From the IMG/VR virus record IMGVR_UViG_3300046642_000350, positions 1 to 64,000 of that record: a stretch of 64,000 bases of DNA; one strand, written 5' to 3'. The position numbers and the translations under genes are program-made. Shown here piece by piece: positions 1-7,140 of the stretch. This stretch comes from a virus. The notes beneath the pieces were generated by a model. It was not told the origin of the DNA, made no database searches, and worked only from the letters and a program-made list of their open reading frames with translations. Each line of letters begins with the position of its first letter. The stretch's first letter is position 1.

Positions 1-156
1 GGGTCTTGGTCCTGGTCTTGGTCTGGGTCTTGGTCCTGGTCTGGGTTTGGGTCTGGGTTTGGGTCTGGGTTTGGGTCTGGGTCCTGGTCTAGGTCTGGGT
101 CCTGGTCTAGGTCTGGGTCCTGGTCTGGGTCTGGGTCTTGGTCTTGGTCCTGGTCT
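1..156. repeat. GGTCTG-type hexanucleotide repeat
   Basis: About 26 imperfect hexamers of the form GGTCTG, GGTCTT, GGTCCT, GGTTTG or GGTCTA run from the window edge. All three plus frames are open or nearly open. Frame 2 reads Gly-Leu/Gly-Pro dipeptides and continues into the next gene. Frame 1 reads Gly/Ser/Trp and ends at a TAG at 157-159, just before the ribosome site of the gene at 179. It could be the tail of an upstream gene, a non-coding satellite or an assembly-edge repeat; the window does not decide. Confidence 0.85.
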
Positions 157-178
157 TAGTATTGAAAGGGAATGCAGA

Positions 179-358
179 ATGACATACGACCATTGGAAAA
201 CTACGGAACCCTGGCCTGTTACATACTGTGACGTATGCGGTAAGCGTGCTGAGACTTTCTTTGCCGTAGTGTATGGCATTGAAACGTGGTATTGCCGCAA
301 GTGTGGGCGTGACCCTGATGAGGCGCGCGAGGAGCGCAATGAAAGGAGCGCAGAATGA
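179..358 (+). CDS. Small zinc-ribbon protein
   Basis: This is a 59-residue protein with two CxxC pairs (CDVCGK and CRKCGR) about 20 residues apart, the layout of a small zinc ribbon. I chose the ATG at 179 because it follows a GAAAGGGA ribosome site and because the next gene has a near-identical leader (GAAAGGAGCGCAGAATG). The frame is also open leftwards through the hexamer repeat, which would add a Gly-Leu repeat at the N-terminus, but that is unlikely. Its stop overlaps the next start (ATGA). Function unknown; a nucleic-acid or protein-binding role is only suggested by the fold. Confidence 0.65.
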   Translation: MTYDHWKTTEPWPVTYCDVCGKRAETFFAVVYGIETWYCRKCGRDPDEAREERNERSAE

Positions 359-573
359 TGTTCTTGGCAAACCAGTATGACTGCGATCTAGCCCCCGGTT
401 GGGGACCTATTCCACCGGGAGAGACGTTCGTGTTGCGGCAGGCCCCGGATATGGTGTACGTGGTGTGGACCGGAAACGAGTGGTCGTTGTTCCGGCTCAG
501 TCTCGACACCGGGACCAGCGGACACGTTGGGGACTTCCCATCGTTCATTGAAGCGAAGAGGGCGGTGACATGA
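355..573 (+). CDS. Hypothetical phage protein
   Basis: This 72-residue protein is not recognised. It is rich in Gly, Pro and aromatic residues, with no membrane segment or cysteine pair. The ribosome site GAAAGGAG lies upstream; two adjacent ATG codons (355 and 358) are possible starts, the first overlapping the upstream stop. It ends in an ATGA overlap with the next gene, so it belongs to the left operon. Confidence 0.6.
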   Translation: MMFLANQYDCDLAPGWGPIPPGETFVLRQAPDMVYVVWTGNEWSLFRLSLDTGTSGHVGDFPSFIEAKRAVT

Positions 574-800
574 AGATATGGCGGATATGGCAGGACGAAA
601 ACAATGACTATGACACCTATGACAGCGCCATAGTTGCAGCTGAAACAGAGGAAGATGCAAAGAACACTGTCCCTTCTGTTGGTTGGGGCGAGAACCATGG
701 GTGGTGTGACAGCCCAGCCCAGGTGTCGGCCGAACTAATTGGTGAGGCTGCACCGGATATCGTTGCGGGGGTAATCCTCGCGAGCTTTCACGCAGGATAA
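570..800 (+). CDS. Hypothetical acidic phage protein
   Basis: A 76-residue acidic protein, translationally coupled to its upstream neighbour (ATGA at 570). The N-terminal half (KIWRIWQDENNDYDTYDSA, then a run of acidic and Ala residues) resembles small phage proteins with a short beta-sheet plus helix, but I cannot name a family. No membrane segment, signal peptide or metal site is visible. Confidence 0.6.
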   Translation: MKIWRIWQDENNDYDTYDSAIVAAETEEDAKNTVPSVGWGENHGWCDSPAQVSAELIGEAAPDIVAGVILASFHAG

Positions 801-814
801 AAAGGGAATGTGGC

Positions 815-1006
815 ATGAGCGAGACAATCCTTGGATATTACGTGTACGACGGTTACAAGTGGCTCCACGAAGACGAGCACACTTGGACGGACGATTTCTT
901 TTCATCCGCCGAGTTCACCGATGCGAAGCTAGCGCAAGAGATAGGTGAGCGGGAAGCAGGTGATCTTCACACGATCTACGTTATGGCCTGTTTGGGGTGG
1001 CAATGA
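815..1006 (+). CDS. Hypothetical acidic phage protein
   Basis: A 63-residue acidic, aromatic-rich protein preceded by AAAAGGGAATGTGGC, the same type of leader as the genes at 179 and 355. It begins with a beta-rich stretch (ILGYYVYDGYKWL) followed by a probable helix. Its stop overlaps the next start. The function is unknown. Confidence 0.6.
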   Translation: MSETILGYYVYDGYKWLHEDEHTWTDDFFSSAEFTDAKLAQEIGEREAGDLHTIYVMACLGWQ

Positions 1007-1230
1007 CCGTCAACCATCCTCACGCTATGTTTCGGACAGGAACGCGCTGGTATACAGCGCGCCCGCCGTCCGGGTGTCGGGCCGCAAGGCGCGCGTGGGA
1101 CATTTTCATCAAAGACGGCCCAATCGTGTGGATGAGCCTTCTTGATGGTTATTGGGGCTGCGAGAGACCAGATGGAGCGCTTGATGAGATCGAGAACACG
1201 GTTAGTGACCGCTACTGCGGGGGGCGTTAA
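1003..1230 (+). CDS. Hypothetical phage protein
   Basis: A 75-residue basic/aromatic protein of unknown function. I chose the ATG at 1003 because it forms the ATGA overlap typical of this operon; a GTG six bases upstream is the alternative. It contains an RWYTARPP segment and a WDIFIKDGPIVW stretch that looks like a small beta-sheet. Confidence 0.5.
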   Translation: MTVNHPHAMFRTGTRWYTARPPSGCRAARRAWDIFIKDGPIVWMSLLDGYWGCERPDGALDEIENTVSDRYCGGR

Positions 1231-1233
1231 AAT

Positions 1234-1362
1234 ATGACCCCCTTTGGCGCGAGGCAGCATTTTCCGAACTATGTTGGCGGCGGTGATCTTTGGGGTGAAC
1301 CAGACCCCGTGCCGCCGAAATGGTGGCATCGCATCGTGCGCGCGTTGTTGTTTTGGGCGTAG
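1234..1362 (+). CDS. Hypothetical 42-residue protein
   Basis: Hand-translated short frame filling the gap between the 1003 gene and the DNA polymerase. It starts four bases after the upstream stop and ends three bases before the polymerase ATG, as expected for a real member of the operon. The N-terminal half is Gly/Pro rich and the C-terminal half is tryptophan-rich and amphipathic (KWWHRIVRALLFWA), so peripheral membrane binding is possible. No homology is claimed. Confidence 0.45.
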   Translation: MTPFGARQHFPNYVGGGDLWGEPDPVPPKWWHRIVRALLFWA

Positions 1363-1365
1363 AAC

Positions 1366-3372
1366 ATGGCACACCACGTCATCTTCCTTGACTTTGAAAG
1401 CTATTACGACAGCGAATACTCGCTGCGTAAGATGGCACCGCCGAACTATATTCTCGATCCACGGTTTGAGACTATAGGGTGCTCGTTCAAGGTCGATGGA
1501 GGGCCCGCCCAATATGTGGACGGGCCTGACACTCCCGCGTTCTTGGCGCAGTACGACCCCAAGAAAACCACCACAGTGGCGTTTAACGCCCTGTTCGACA
1601 ACTGCATTCTGGCCTGGCGTTATGGGTTCGTGCCGGCCCGCATGGTGTGCACCATGCGGCTGGCCGTGGCGCTGCGGGGCCACGAGCTACGTGGCGCCTC
1701 CCTGGCCAAGGTGGGCGAGGCCCTGGGCATAGGTGTCAAGGGTACCACGATTGCAGACGCGAAGGGGAAGCACCGGGCCAATATTGTGTCGGACCCGGAC
1801 TTCTATGCGGCGTACCAGGCGTATGCGAACAATGACAACGAGATGAATGCCAGCATTTTCCATACGCTCTATCCCGCGCTGCCACCATGCGAGCGCAGGG
1901 TTATGGACCTTGTGCTGCGGTGCGCGGTTGAACCGGTGTTTGTGTGCGATACCGAGATGTTGAAAAAGCACTTGGCAGCGCTAGAGATTGAAAAGATTAC
2001 ACGGTTGGACGAGGCAGCGGGGTATAGGGGCGGCGACTGTCCTATATGTAATGGTGATTGTGCGGGTGCAAACCCACAACCAGTGTTCTGCTCTAACCGT
2101 CGCATGACTTCCGAGGAACGCGAAGCGTTCAAGCTATCGTTGCGCAGCAACCAGCGGTTCGAGGCGCTGTTGCAAGCCAGGGGGGTGGATATAGAGTACA
2201 AGATATCGCCCACGACCGGAGAGCCGATACCCGCGTTTTCCAAGAGCGATGACTTCATGACCGAGCTACAGGACCATGAAGACCCGGTGGTGCGGCTGTT
2301 GGCAGCGGCGCGGCTCGACCTGCGCTCGACCATAGAGAGCACGCGGGGGGAGCGTATGCTATCAATGGCGCAGTTGCCGTGGGGGGGAAACCATCGGGGG
2401 CCATTTACGTACATGCCCATCCCGCTCAAATATGCAGCAGCGCACACCCACAGGCTGGGGGGCGACTGGAAGCTGAATTTTCAAAACTTACCCGCTGGAC
2501 GTGGTGGGCAGGTGTCCATGCTACGCAAGGCGCTCTGTGCCCCTTGGGGGCACAAGGTGGTGGTTGCGGACAAGTCCCAGATCGAATGCCGCATCAATGC
2601 GTGGTTGTGTGGCCAGCATGATCTCGTGAGGGTATTCGCTGACGGTGGTGATCCGTACAGCCGGCTGGCGTCCAGCATATTCGGCTATCCGGTAAATAAG
2701 AAGGACCACCCGGTCGAACGATTTATCGGCAAGACCGGCGAGCTGGGGCTTGGGTTTGGCTGTGGGCATGTGAAGTTCCACAATATGGTGGTGCGCTCCG
2801 CCCGTGGGCTGGGTCTGGACATGGACGTGCTGGCCAAGATATGGAACCCGGATGTGGCGCGTCGTGCTGTTGTGGCGTACAGGAACACCCACGGGGCCAT
2901 ACAGGAGATGTGGCGCGCATTGGATAGCGCTCTGAGAAACCACTGGTTGTCCCATGCTGGTAGTACACGCATTGGCCCCTGTGTCATTAGCCATGGTTGT
3001 GTGGAGGGCCCGAACGGCCTTAAAATGAACTATTCACAACCGCGTGAAGAGGTTGACGCGGACGGTAAGCGCGAACTATGTTACAGCTACGGAAACCAGC
3101 GGTACACGATATACGGCTCGAAACTGCTCGAAAACATAGTGCAGTTCCTCGCGCGTATAAACACCATGCACGACGCCCTGCGGATATGCGACCGGGGTTA
3201 TAGGTTCGTAATGCAGGCGCACGACGAGCTGGTGTGGATCGTACCGGACGACAAGGTGGAGGATTGCAAGCGTGTGGTGCTGGAGGAAATGACCCGTCCG
3301 CCGTCCTGGGGCAAGGATATACCGCTAGCCGCCGAGTGTGGGGTTGGCCAGTCATATGGAGATGCGAAATGA
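1366..3372 (+). CDS. Family A DNA polymerase with 3'-5' exonuclease
   Basis: This 668-residue protein copies the phage genome. The exonuclease domain has DFES (D9, E11), a FNALFDN motif and a YANNDNEM motif near residue 150, matching the three DEDD exonuclease motifs. The polymerase domain has motif A (DKSQIECR, D402), a motif B/O-helix region (RFIGKTGELGLGFGCG) and motif C (AHDE, D620). Motif A has Lys-Ser where DYSQIELR is usual. Between the two domains, near residues 224-250, lies a cysteine-rich insert (CPICNGDC and a later FCS) that could bind zinc. Family A polymerases with a DnaJ-zinc-finger-like insert at this position are known from HMO-2011-type marine phages; kinship to those is inference. 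It overlaps the next gene by ATGA. Confidence 0.95.
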   Translation: MAHHVIFLDFESYYDSEYSLRKMAPPNYILDPRFETIGCSFKVDGGPAQYVDGPDTPAFLAQYDPKKTTTVAFNALFDNCILAWRYGFVPARMVCTMRLAVALRGHELRGASLAKVGEALGIGVKGTTIADAKGKHRANIVSDPDFYAAYQAYANNDNEMNASIFHTLYPALPPCERRVMDLVLRCAVEPVFVCDTEMLKKHLAALEIEKITRLDEAAGYRGGDCPICNGDCAGANPQPVFCSNRRMTSEEREAFKLSLRSNQRFEALLQARGVDIEYKISPTTGEPIPAFSKSDDFMTELQDHEDPVVRLLAAARLDLRSTIESTRGERMLSMAQLPWGGNHRGPFTYMPIPLKYAAAHTHRLGGDWKLNFQNLPAGRGGQVSMLRKALCAPWGHKVVVADKSQIECRINAWLCGQHDLVRVFADGGDPYSRLASSIFGYPVNKKDHPVERFIGKTGELGLGFGCGHVKFHNMVVRSARGLGLDMDVLAKIWNPDVARRAVVAYRNTHGAIQEMWRALDSALRNHWLSHAGSTRIGPCVISHGCVEGPNGLKMNYSQPREEVDADGKRELCYSYGNQRYTIYGSKLLENIVQFLARINTMHDALRICDRGYRFVMQAHDELVWIVPDDKVEDCKRVVLEEMTRPPSWGKDIPLAAECGVGQSYGDAK

Positions 3373-3497
3373 AGATAGATGGAGAAGAAAAGCAGGTGCG
3401 GTTTATTGTTGTGGGTTTACTCGCCATACTTGGTATGTCGGCTTGGGTATGCGGAGCCGCGTATATCGGGCTACATTTTGTAACCAAATACTGGTGA
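3369..3497 (+). CDS. Small single-span membrane protein
   Basis: A 42-residue protein starting in the polymerase stop (ATGA). A short charged head (MKIDGEEKQVR) is followed by a hydrophobic stretch of about 25 residues (FIVVGLLAILGMSAWVCGAA) that should span the inner membrane, leaving a short basic/aromatic tail. The ribosome site GGAGATGCGAA lies inside the polymerase gene. Function unknown. Confidence 0.6.
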   Translation: MKIDGEEKQVRFIVVGLLAILGMSAWVCGAAYIGLHFVTKYW

Positions 3498-3506
3498 GGA
3501 TATGAA

Positions 3507-3671
3507 ATGAACCTGTATTATATCTTAGCGGACGGCAAGGTGTACTGGGCTCACGGAGCAACGCAGGCAGGCGCGGTCCAGAATATAGTAACGGCGTTAC
3601 CATCTGGCCCAATCCAGGTCTGGCCTACGGAAATTCCGCGTTCGAACAACAACGAAAGTGGTGCCCCATGA
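3507..3671 (+). CDS. Hypothetical 54-residue protein
   Basis: Hand-translated gene between the membrane protein and the gene at 3668, with GAGGATATGAA as ribosome site. The product starts MNLYYILADGKVYWAHGA and then has a short helix (AGAVQNIVTAL), the pattern of many small phage proteins that carry a beta-hairpin and one helix. Its stop overlaps the next ATG. Function unknown. Confidence 0.6.
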   Translation: MNLYYILADGKVYWAHGATQAGAVQNIVTALPSGPIQVWPTEIPRSNNNESGAP

Positions 3672-3982
3672 ACGAGGACAACCTGGAAATCCCTGCGTTC
3701 CTGAAACGCAACAAGGATGGGTCTCTGGCTCTGCCGGCGGCTTGGATTAAGTTACCATCGCTGCCCCACGACGAGTGGGCGCCGTGGCCCGTTGCTGATG
3801 CCGTGCCCGTGACTTGGTTCTCCGCAGAGGGTCTGGAGAAGGCTCTTAATGACCCCGAGCGCACGCTGATCGAGCGCCAGCCAATCTACATGGAGCTACG
3901 GGCGCGTGAGGACAAGGTGAAAGCGTACAAGCGTTTGGCGGAAATGAAGGCGAAAAAGGAGGCGGAGAAGAATGCCAAATAA
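3668..3982 (+). CDS. Hypothetical protein with charged C-terminal helix
   Basis: A 104-residue protein. The N-terminal half is Pro/Trp rich and opens IPAFLKRNKDGSLALP; the last 40 residues are a strongly charged helix ending AEMKAKKEAEKNAK. No catalytic motif is seen. It overlaps the helix-turn-helix gene by 11 bases and may be co-translated with it. The function is unknown. Confidence 0.6.
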   Translation: MNEDNLEIPAFLKRNKDGSLALPAAWIKLPSLPHDEWAPWPVADAVPVTWFSAEGLEKALNDPERTLIERQPIYMELRAREDKVKAYKRLAEMKAKKEAEKNAK

Positions 3983-4460
3983 ATATGGCAGAGAGGATAT
4001 CATCGTGCAAACCAGACTCGCCCATCCTGCTTGGACATCGGGGCAGATAGCTACATATGCGGGGTGTTGCCGTTCTGTTGTCATTCGCGCTTTGAAACGG
4101 GCTAACCTGCGCCTGGCCACGAGTAACCACGATAGCACCAAGTTACAGGACCACGAGCGGCAATCCGTTGCCGATCTGTATGCGGAAGGTGTGAAATGCA
4201 TTGCCATAGCGGTTGAGTACGGTGTAACGGTACAAACCGTTCGCAATATAGGGAGGCGAGCCGGCCACCCGCCGCGTGTGGACCCGAATATATTTCAGCG
4301 CCGCTGTGATCACCCTACGGTTGCCCGCGACTATGGGGCGGGAATACCGGTTTGGCAGATCGCGCGTAAATACAATATCGACCCGCGCACTGTCCGAAGG
4401 GTTGCGAGAGTGGCGGGGCATCCGCCCCGGAAAATAAAAGGTGTTTCGCATGCCGCTTAA
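3972..4460 (+). CDS. DNA-binding protein with repeated helix-turn-helix units
   Basis: This 162-residue basic protein shows three helix-turn-helix-like segments: TSGQIATYAGCCRSVVIRAL (about residues 22-41), GVKCIAIAVEYGVTVQTVRN (about 73-92) and GIPVWQIARKYNIDPRTVRR (about 125-145). The last two are followed by the same RVAGHPPR/RRAGHPPR sequence, indicating internal duplication. Such resolvase/Hin-type HTH repeats bind DNA; it may be an early transcription regulator or origin-binding protein. There is no catalytic domain. The gene overlaps both neighbours. Confidence 0.75.
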   Translation: MPNKYGREDIIVQTRLAHPAWTSGQIATYAGCCRSVVIRALKRANLRLATSNHDSTKLQDHERQSVADLYAEGVKCIAIAVEYGVTVQTVRNIGRRAGHPPRVDPNIFQRRCDHPTVARDYGAGIPVWQIARKYNIDPRTVRRVARVAGHPPRKIKGVSHAA

Positions 4461-4806
4461 AATCTATATCGCTGGTCCCATGCGCGGGATACCAGAGTTT
4501 AATTTTCCCGCCTTTCGCGTGGCTACGGCCAAATTGCGCGCCATGGGGCACACAGTGTTTAACCCGGCTGAGCGGGATATAGAGCGGATCGGGCGCGATG
4601 TATCGAAAGAATTCCCCACCGGGGATGCGGACGCACTAGAGAAGAAATACGGGATAACCCTTAGAAAGTGCCTGGGGGAGGACCTTGCATGGATATGCGA
4701 GCACGCCGAGGTTATCGCCCTCCTGCCGGGCTGGGAGAGAAGCGATGGTGCTTCCGCTGAGTGGGCTACTGCCATAGCCCTCAATCTTTTCATATTGGAG
4801 CTTTGA
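4450..4806 (+). CDS. DUF4406 / nucleoside 2-deoxyribosyltransferase-like protein
   Basis: The 118-residue product begins KIYIAGPMRGIPEFNFPAF, the signature start of DUF4406, a family related to nucleoside 2-deoxyribosyltransferases. The C-terminal half has ALLPGWERSDGASAEWATA, matching the family's conserved GWxxSxGAxxE region with its likely nucleophilic Glu. These enzymes bind nucleotides or nucleosides, and the next gene is also nucleotide-related. I chose the ATG at 4450; a GTG at 4441 is the alternative start. Confidence 0.85.
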   Translation: MPLKIYIAGPMRGIPEFNFPAFRVATAKLRAMGHTVFNPAERDIERIGRDVSKEFPTGDADALEKKYGITLRKCLGEDLAWICEHAEVIALLPGWERSDGASAEWATAIALNLFILEL

Positions 4807-4807
4807 A

Positions 4808-5299
4808 ATGAAGAAAGAAAGCGAAGATATATTCGACAAGGCGACCCGCATGGCGGGGGCGTACCGTGCTGGTTCTAATCCTGAACCTGTTGAAGTTCCC
4901 GTAACGCACCCTATCACTGAGGGGTATTACGTCCACGCTTCGACGTGTGCGCTTTACACTAAAATGGAAGCGTGCGACTGTAAGCCGCCTTTTACCCCCT
5001 TGCTGTCCGGTAGAACAGAGCGCAAAACCTATCCAATGTTTTCCGGTTTGCTGAAATACTTCCCGGACGCTCTTATGGAAATATCGCGGGTGAGCTATGT
5101 GGGGAATGAGCAGCATAACCCCGGCGAGCCGTTGCATTGGGACCGCGAAAAGTCCATGGACCAGGAAGACTGCATCGTGCGTCACCTGAAAGACCGGATC
5201 AAGAACAAGTTCGATGCGGACGGCGAGCGCCATATGGCGAAAGCGGCATGGCGCTCGTTGGCGGCGTTGCAGTTGGAAATAGAAGAGGATAGAAAATGA
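4808..5299 (+). CDS. dATP/dGTP diphosphohydrolase-like protein (MazZ/MazG-type N-terminal domain family)
   Basis: A 163-residue protein whose residues 70-150 carry the family pattern SGLLKYFPDALMEISRVSY, then EQHNPGEPLHWDREKSMDQ and a C-terminal RHMAKAAWRSLAALQ helix. This matches the phage dATP/dGTP diphosphohydrolase domain (DUF5664 type). MazZ, a member from Z-genome phages, turns dGTP into dGMP for 2-aminoadenine synthesis. No PurZ gene is visible here, so a general role in dNTP pool control is more likely. It follows the DUF4406 gene by one base. Confidence 0.7.
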   Translation: MKKESEDIFDKATRMAGAYRAGSNPEPVEVPVTHPITEGYYVHASTCALYTKMEACDCKPPFTPLLSGRTERKTYPMFSGLLKYFPDALMEISRVSYVGNEQHNPGEPLHWDREKSMDQEDCIVRHLKDRIKNKFDADGERHMAKAAWRSLAALQLEIEEDRK

Positions 5300-5385
5300 C
5301 ACTGGACGATTTTGTCCAAGTGGCGATAGCAATATGCTTTGTGGGCATGGCGGTAGCCGTTATCCGTGAGAGCTTTAGGAAATGA
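5296..5385 (+). CDS. 29-residue membrane miniprotein
   Basis: Hand-translated short frame (MTLDDFVQVAIAICFVGMAV and a basic RESFRK tail). It overlaps the stop of the preceding gene and the start of the following nuclease by ATGA, so both junctions match operon style. It has one hydrophobic span of about 16 residues. It may be a translational coupling peptide or a true membrane microprotein. Confidence 0.45.
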   Translation: MTLDDFVQVAIAICFVGMAVAVIRESFRK

Positions 5386-6059
5386 AACCCTTCACGTGGT
5401 CCTACTCCAAGTACAAGAACTATGACACCTGCCCGAAACGGCATTACGAGGTGGACATAGCGAAGAACTTTACCGAGAGCAGCGAGCAGCTTATATGGGG
5501 AAACCAGGTCCACGCTGCTTTTGCTGGGGCGCTTATTGCTAGCGAGGGTGGGCGCATAAAGGCTGCATTGCCTGACAGCATGAAAGACTACCAGCATTGG
5601 GTTGACGAGATGACGTCTGGGCCGGGTGAACTGGTGGTGGAGCAGAAGCTCGCCATAACCAAGGACTTTCAGCCTACCGCGTGGTTCTCTAACGAAGTTT
5701 GGTTCCGGGGCGTGTGCGACGTAGCGAGGATAAACGGCCCGGTGGCACTGGCGCGCGATTGGAAGACGGGAAAGTTGCAGCATGACAGCCGTCAACTGAT
5801 GCTCATGGCGCAGTGTCTGTTCGTGCATTACCCGGAGCTACAGCGGATCAAGACCGAGTTTGTGTGGCTCAAAGAAGACTGCGTAACGGTAGAAACGTTC
5901 AACCGCGACACGATCCACAAGGAATGGATTGCGGTGTTCCCGCAGGTGAAAATCATGGAGCGCGCCGCCGAGACAATGATTTACGAGCCGAAACCCGGCA
6001 AGCTGTGTGCCCGGTATTGTCCGGTCGTGTCCTGCACATACCATGGGAAGCGACGATAA
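5382..6059 (+). CDS. Cas4/RecB-like PD-(D/E)XK exonuclease with probable Fe-S cluster
   Basis: This 225-residue nuclease resembles Cas4 and the AddB/RecB nuclease domain. Motifs in order are SYSKYKNYDTCPKRHY with C17, GNQVHAAF with H44, GVCDVA with D113, DWKTGK (D126, K128) and a QLMLMAQ helix at 138-144. Three cysteines near the C-terminus (C209, C213, C218) with C17 give the four-cysteine pattern of a 4Fe-4S cluster. It probably degrades or processes DNA ends during replication or recombination. It is not beside a CRISPR array. It is translationally coupled to its neighbours. Confidence 0.85.
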   Translation: MKPFTWSYSKYKNYDTCPKRHYEVDIAKNFTESSEQLIWGNQVHAAFAGALIASEGGRIKAALPDSMKDYQHWVDEMTSGPGELVVEQKLAITKDFQPTAWFSNEVWFRGVCDVARINGPVALARDWKTGKLQHDSRQLMLMAQCLFVHYPELQRIKTEFVWLKEDCVTVETFNRDTIHKEWIAVFPQVKIMERAAETMIYEPKPGKLCARYCPVVSCTYHGKRR

Positions 6060-6367
6060 TGGTATCAATGTACACCAAGGACACCTTTATCGGGTGGATG
6101 CGGCGCGCCCCACTGGGGGCACGGGTAATCTACCACATAGGCAATTTGCTGGTGGATCGGCCCCGCAGTCGTGTCACGGATGAAACCGCCGCTGCGGCAT
6201 GGGGGGCGATGGAGTCCGGCAAGGTGTATCTCGTCCAGCGCACATACGATGGCGCCACTAACTATATGGCGATTAAGCGCGCCCCACCCTACGAACCTGT
6301 ACGGTGGGTGGGGTGCTACGACCGCAGACGGAAGAATTACAACAAGAGTGTGAAGGAGGTAGCATGA
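6059..6367 (+). CDS. Hypothetical phage protein
   Basis: A 102-residue basic protein beginning MVSMYTKDTFIGWMRRAPLG. The start at 6059 overlaps the nuclease stop; ATG at 6068 is an alternative. The middle (LVQRTYDGATNYMAIKR) looks like a beta-sheet. I do not recognise a family. The AAGGAGG inside its 3' end serves the next gene. Confidence 0.6.
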   Translation: MVSMYTKDTFIGWMRRAPLGARVIYHIGNLLVDRPRSRVTDETAAAAWGAMESGKVYLVQRTYDGATNYMAIKRAPPYEPVRWVGCYDRRRKNYNKSVKEVA

Positions 6368-6549
6368 AGGCGCGAAAGGCTAGCTGCAATAACCCGTTCC
6401 AGTACAACGACTGCTGGTTCTGGACCGACGACCGTGAGAAGTGCCATGGGCCCTATATGTCCCAGACCGAGGCGCTGCTGGCGTTGTTGCGTTTTATGTC
6501 GCCGCCGTGGCACAAGCGGATGTGGCGTAAGATATGGAGGACAACATGA
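6364..6549 (+). CDS. Hypothetical 61-residue protein
   Basis: A small basic, tryptophan-rich protein behind a strong AAGGAGG site, starting in an ATGA overlap. It contains DCWFWTDDREKCHGPYMSQTE, the look of a short beta-hairpin protein with a helical tail rich in Trp and Arg (MWRKIWRTT). Function unknown. Confidence 0.6.
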   Translation: MKARKASCNNPFQYNDCWFWTDDREKCHGPYMSQTEALLALLRFMSPPWHKRMWRKIWRTT

Positions 6550-6836
6550 TCGAGGTAGGTCAGCAAGTCGTTTGTGTTCGTGATGATTGGTATGTGCTAC
6601 CAGAAGATTGCCAATTTAAGCTGTACCTTCCTGTGAAAGGGTCGGTATACACCGTTCGGGGGTTTGTTACTGTGACAGGTTTACACCTACTATTTTTTGA
6701 ACTGCGCAATCCCCAAACTATTTATGCTGATGGTACGACCGAGTGCTCATTTGACGCTGGCATGTTTAAGCCGGTAAAGAAGACCGACATCGGTATCTTC
6801 ACTGCCATGTTACAGCCAGTCGATGCCCACACCTGA
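6546..6836 (+). CDS. Hypothetical beta-rich phage protein
   Basis: A 96-residue protein. I chose ATG 6546 because GGAGG lies six bases upstream and the start overlaps the previous stop; ATG 6534 is the longer option. The sequence alternates hydrophobic strands (VGQQVVCVRDDW, GSVYTVRGFVTV, HLLFFEL) with a YxVRG pattern that suggests a small SH3-like barrel. This pattern is common in phage small proteins of unknown role. Confidence 0.6.
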   Translation: MIEVGQQVVCVRDDWYVLPEDCQFKLYLPVKGSVYTVRGFVTVTGLHLLFFELRNPQTIYADGTTECSFDAGMFKPVKKTDIGIFTAMLQPVDAHT

Positions 6837-7140
6837 AGGAAAAGTTAAAGCAAAAGTAGATCGTGCTCTTGCTTCTCTGTCGAACTGCTATAAATTCAAG
6901 CCCGTGCAAAACGGCATGGGTGCCCCCGGCCTGGACTACTACTGCTCTATCAACGGCCGGTTTGTGTCCATAGAAACCAAGGTGCCAGGTAAGAACCTGA
7001 CACCTCGACAAGAAATAACGAAGTCCCAGATCGAAGCATCTGGCGGTTTGGTATTTGTCATACGCGATGACGACGACATAAGGAGGATGTTAAGCCATGA
7101 CACCTTTGCAGGTTATGCGCAACGACGAGAAGATACTTGA
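6823..7140 (+). CDS. VRR-NUC family nuclease
   Basis: This 105-residue protein matches stand-alone phage VRR-NUC endonucleases. Conserved motifs are GAPGLDYYCSINGRFVSIET (the G-PGxxD catalytic loop, with a later E-x-K at IETKVPGK), LTPRQ and GGLVFVIRD. The family cuts branched DNA or acts in recombination and repair. It sits between small proteins and the SNF2-type ATPase, a common phage pairing that suggests a nuclease-translocase team; that link is inference. Confidence 0.88.
   Translation: MPTPEGKVKAKVDRALASLSNCYKFKPVQNGMGAPGLDYYCSINGRFVSIETKVPGKNLTPRQEITKSQIEASGGLVFVIRDDDDIRRMLSHDTFAGYAQRREDT

Noticed and set aside
1244-1477. 77-residue frame overlapping the polymerase start
   Set aside because: It runs 112 bases into the polymerase in another frame and is Arg/Cys/Thr rich like a shadow; the 42-residue frame at 1234 fits the gap exactly.
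4808-5299. Evidence for a Z (2-aminoadenine) genome
   Set aside because: Only the diphosphohydrolase-like domain is seen, which also occurs in ordinary phages; PurZ and DatZ were not found in the window, so I did not call a Z system.
5382-6059. CRISPR-associated Cas4
   Set aside because: No cas1, cas2 or repeat array nearby; the gene lies in a phage replication operon, so a stand-alone Cas4-like exonuclease is the better call.
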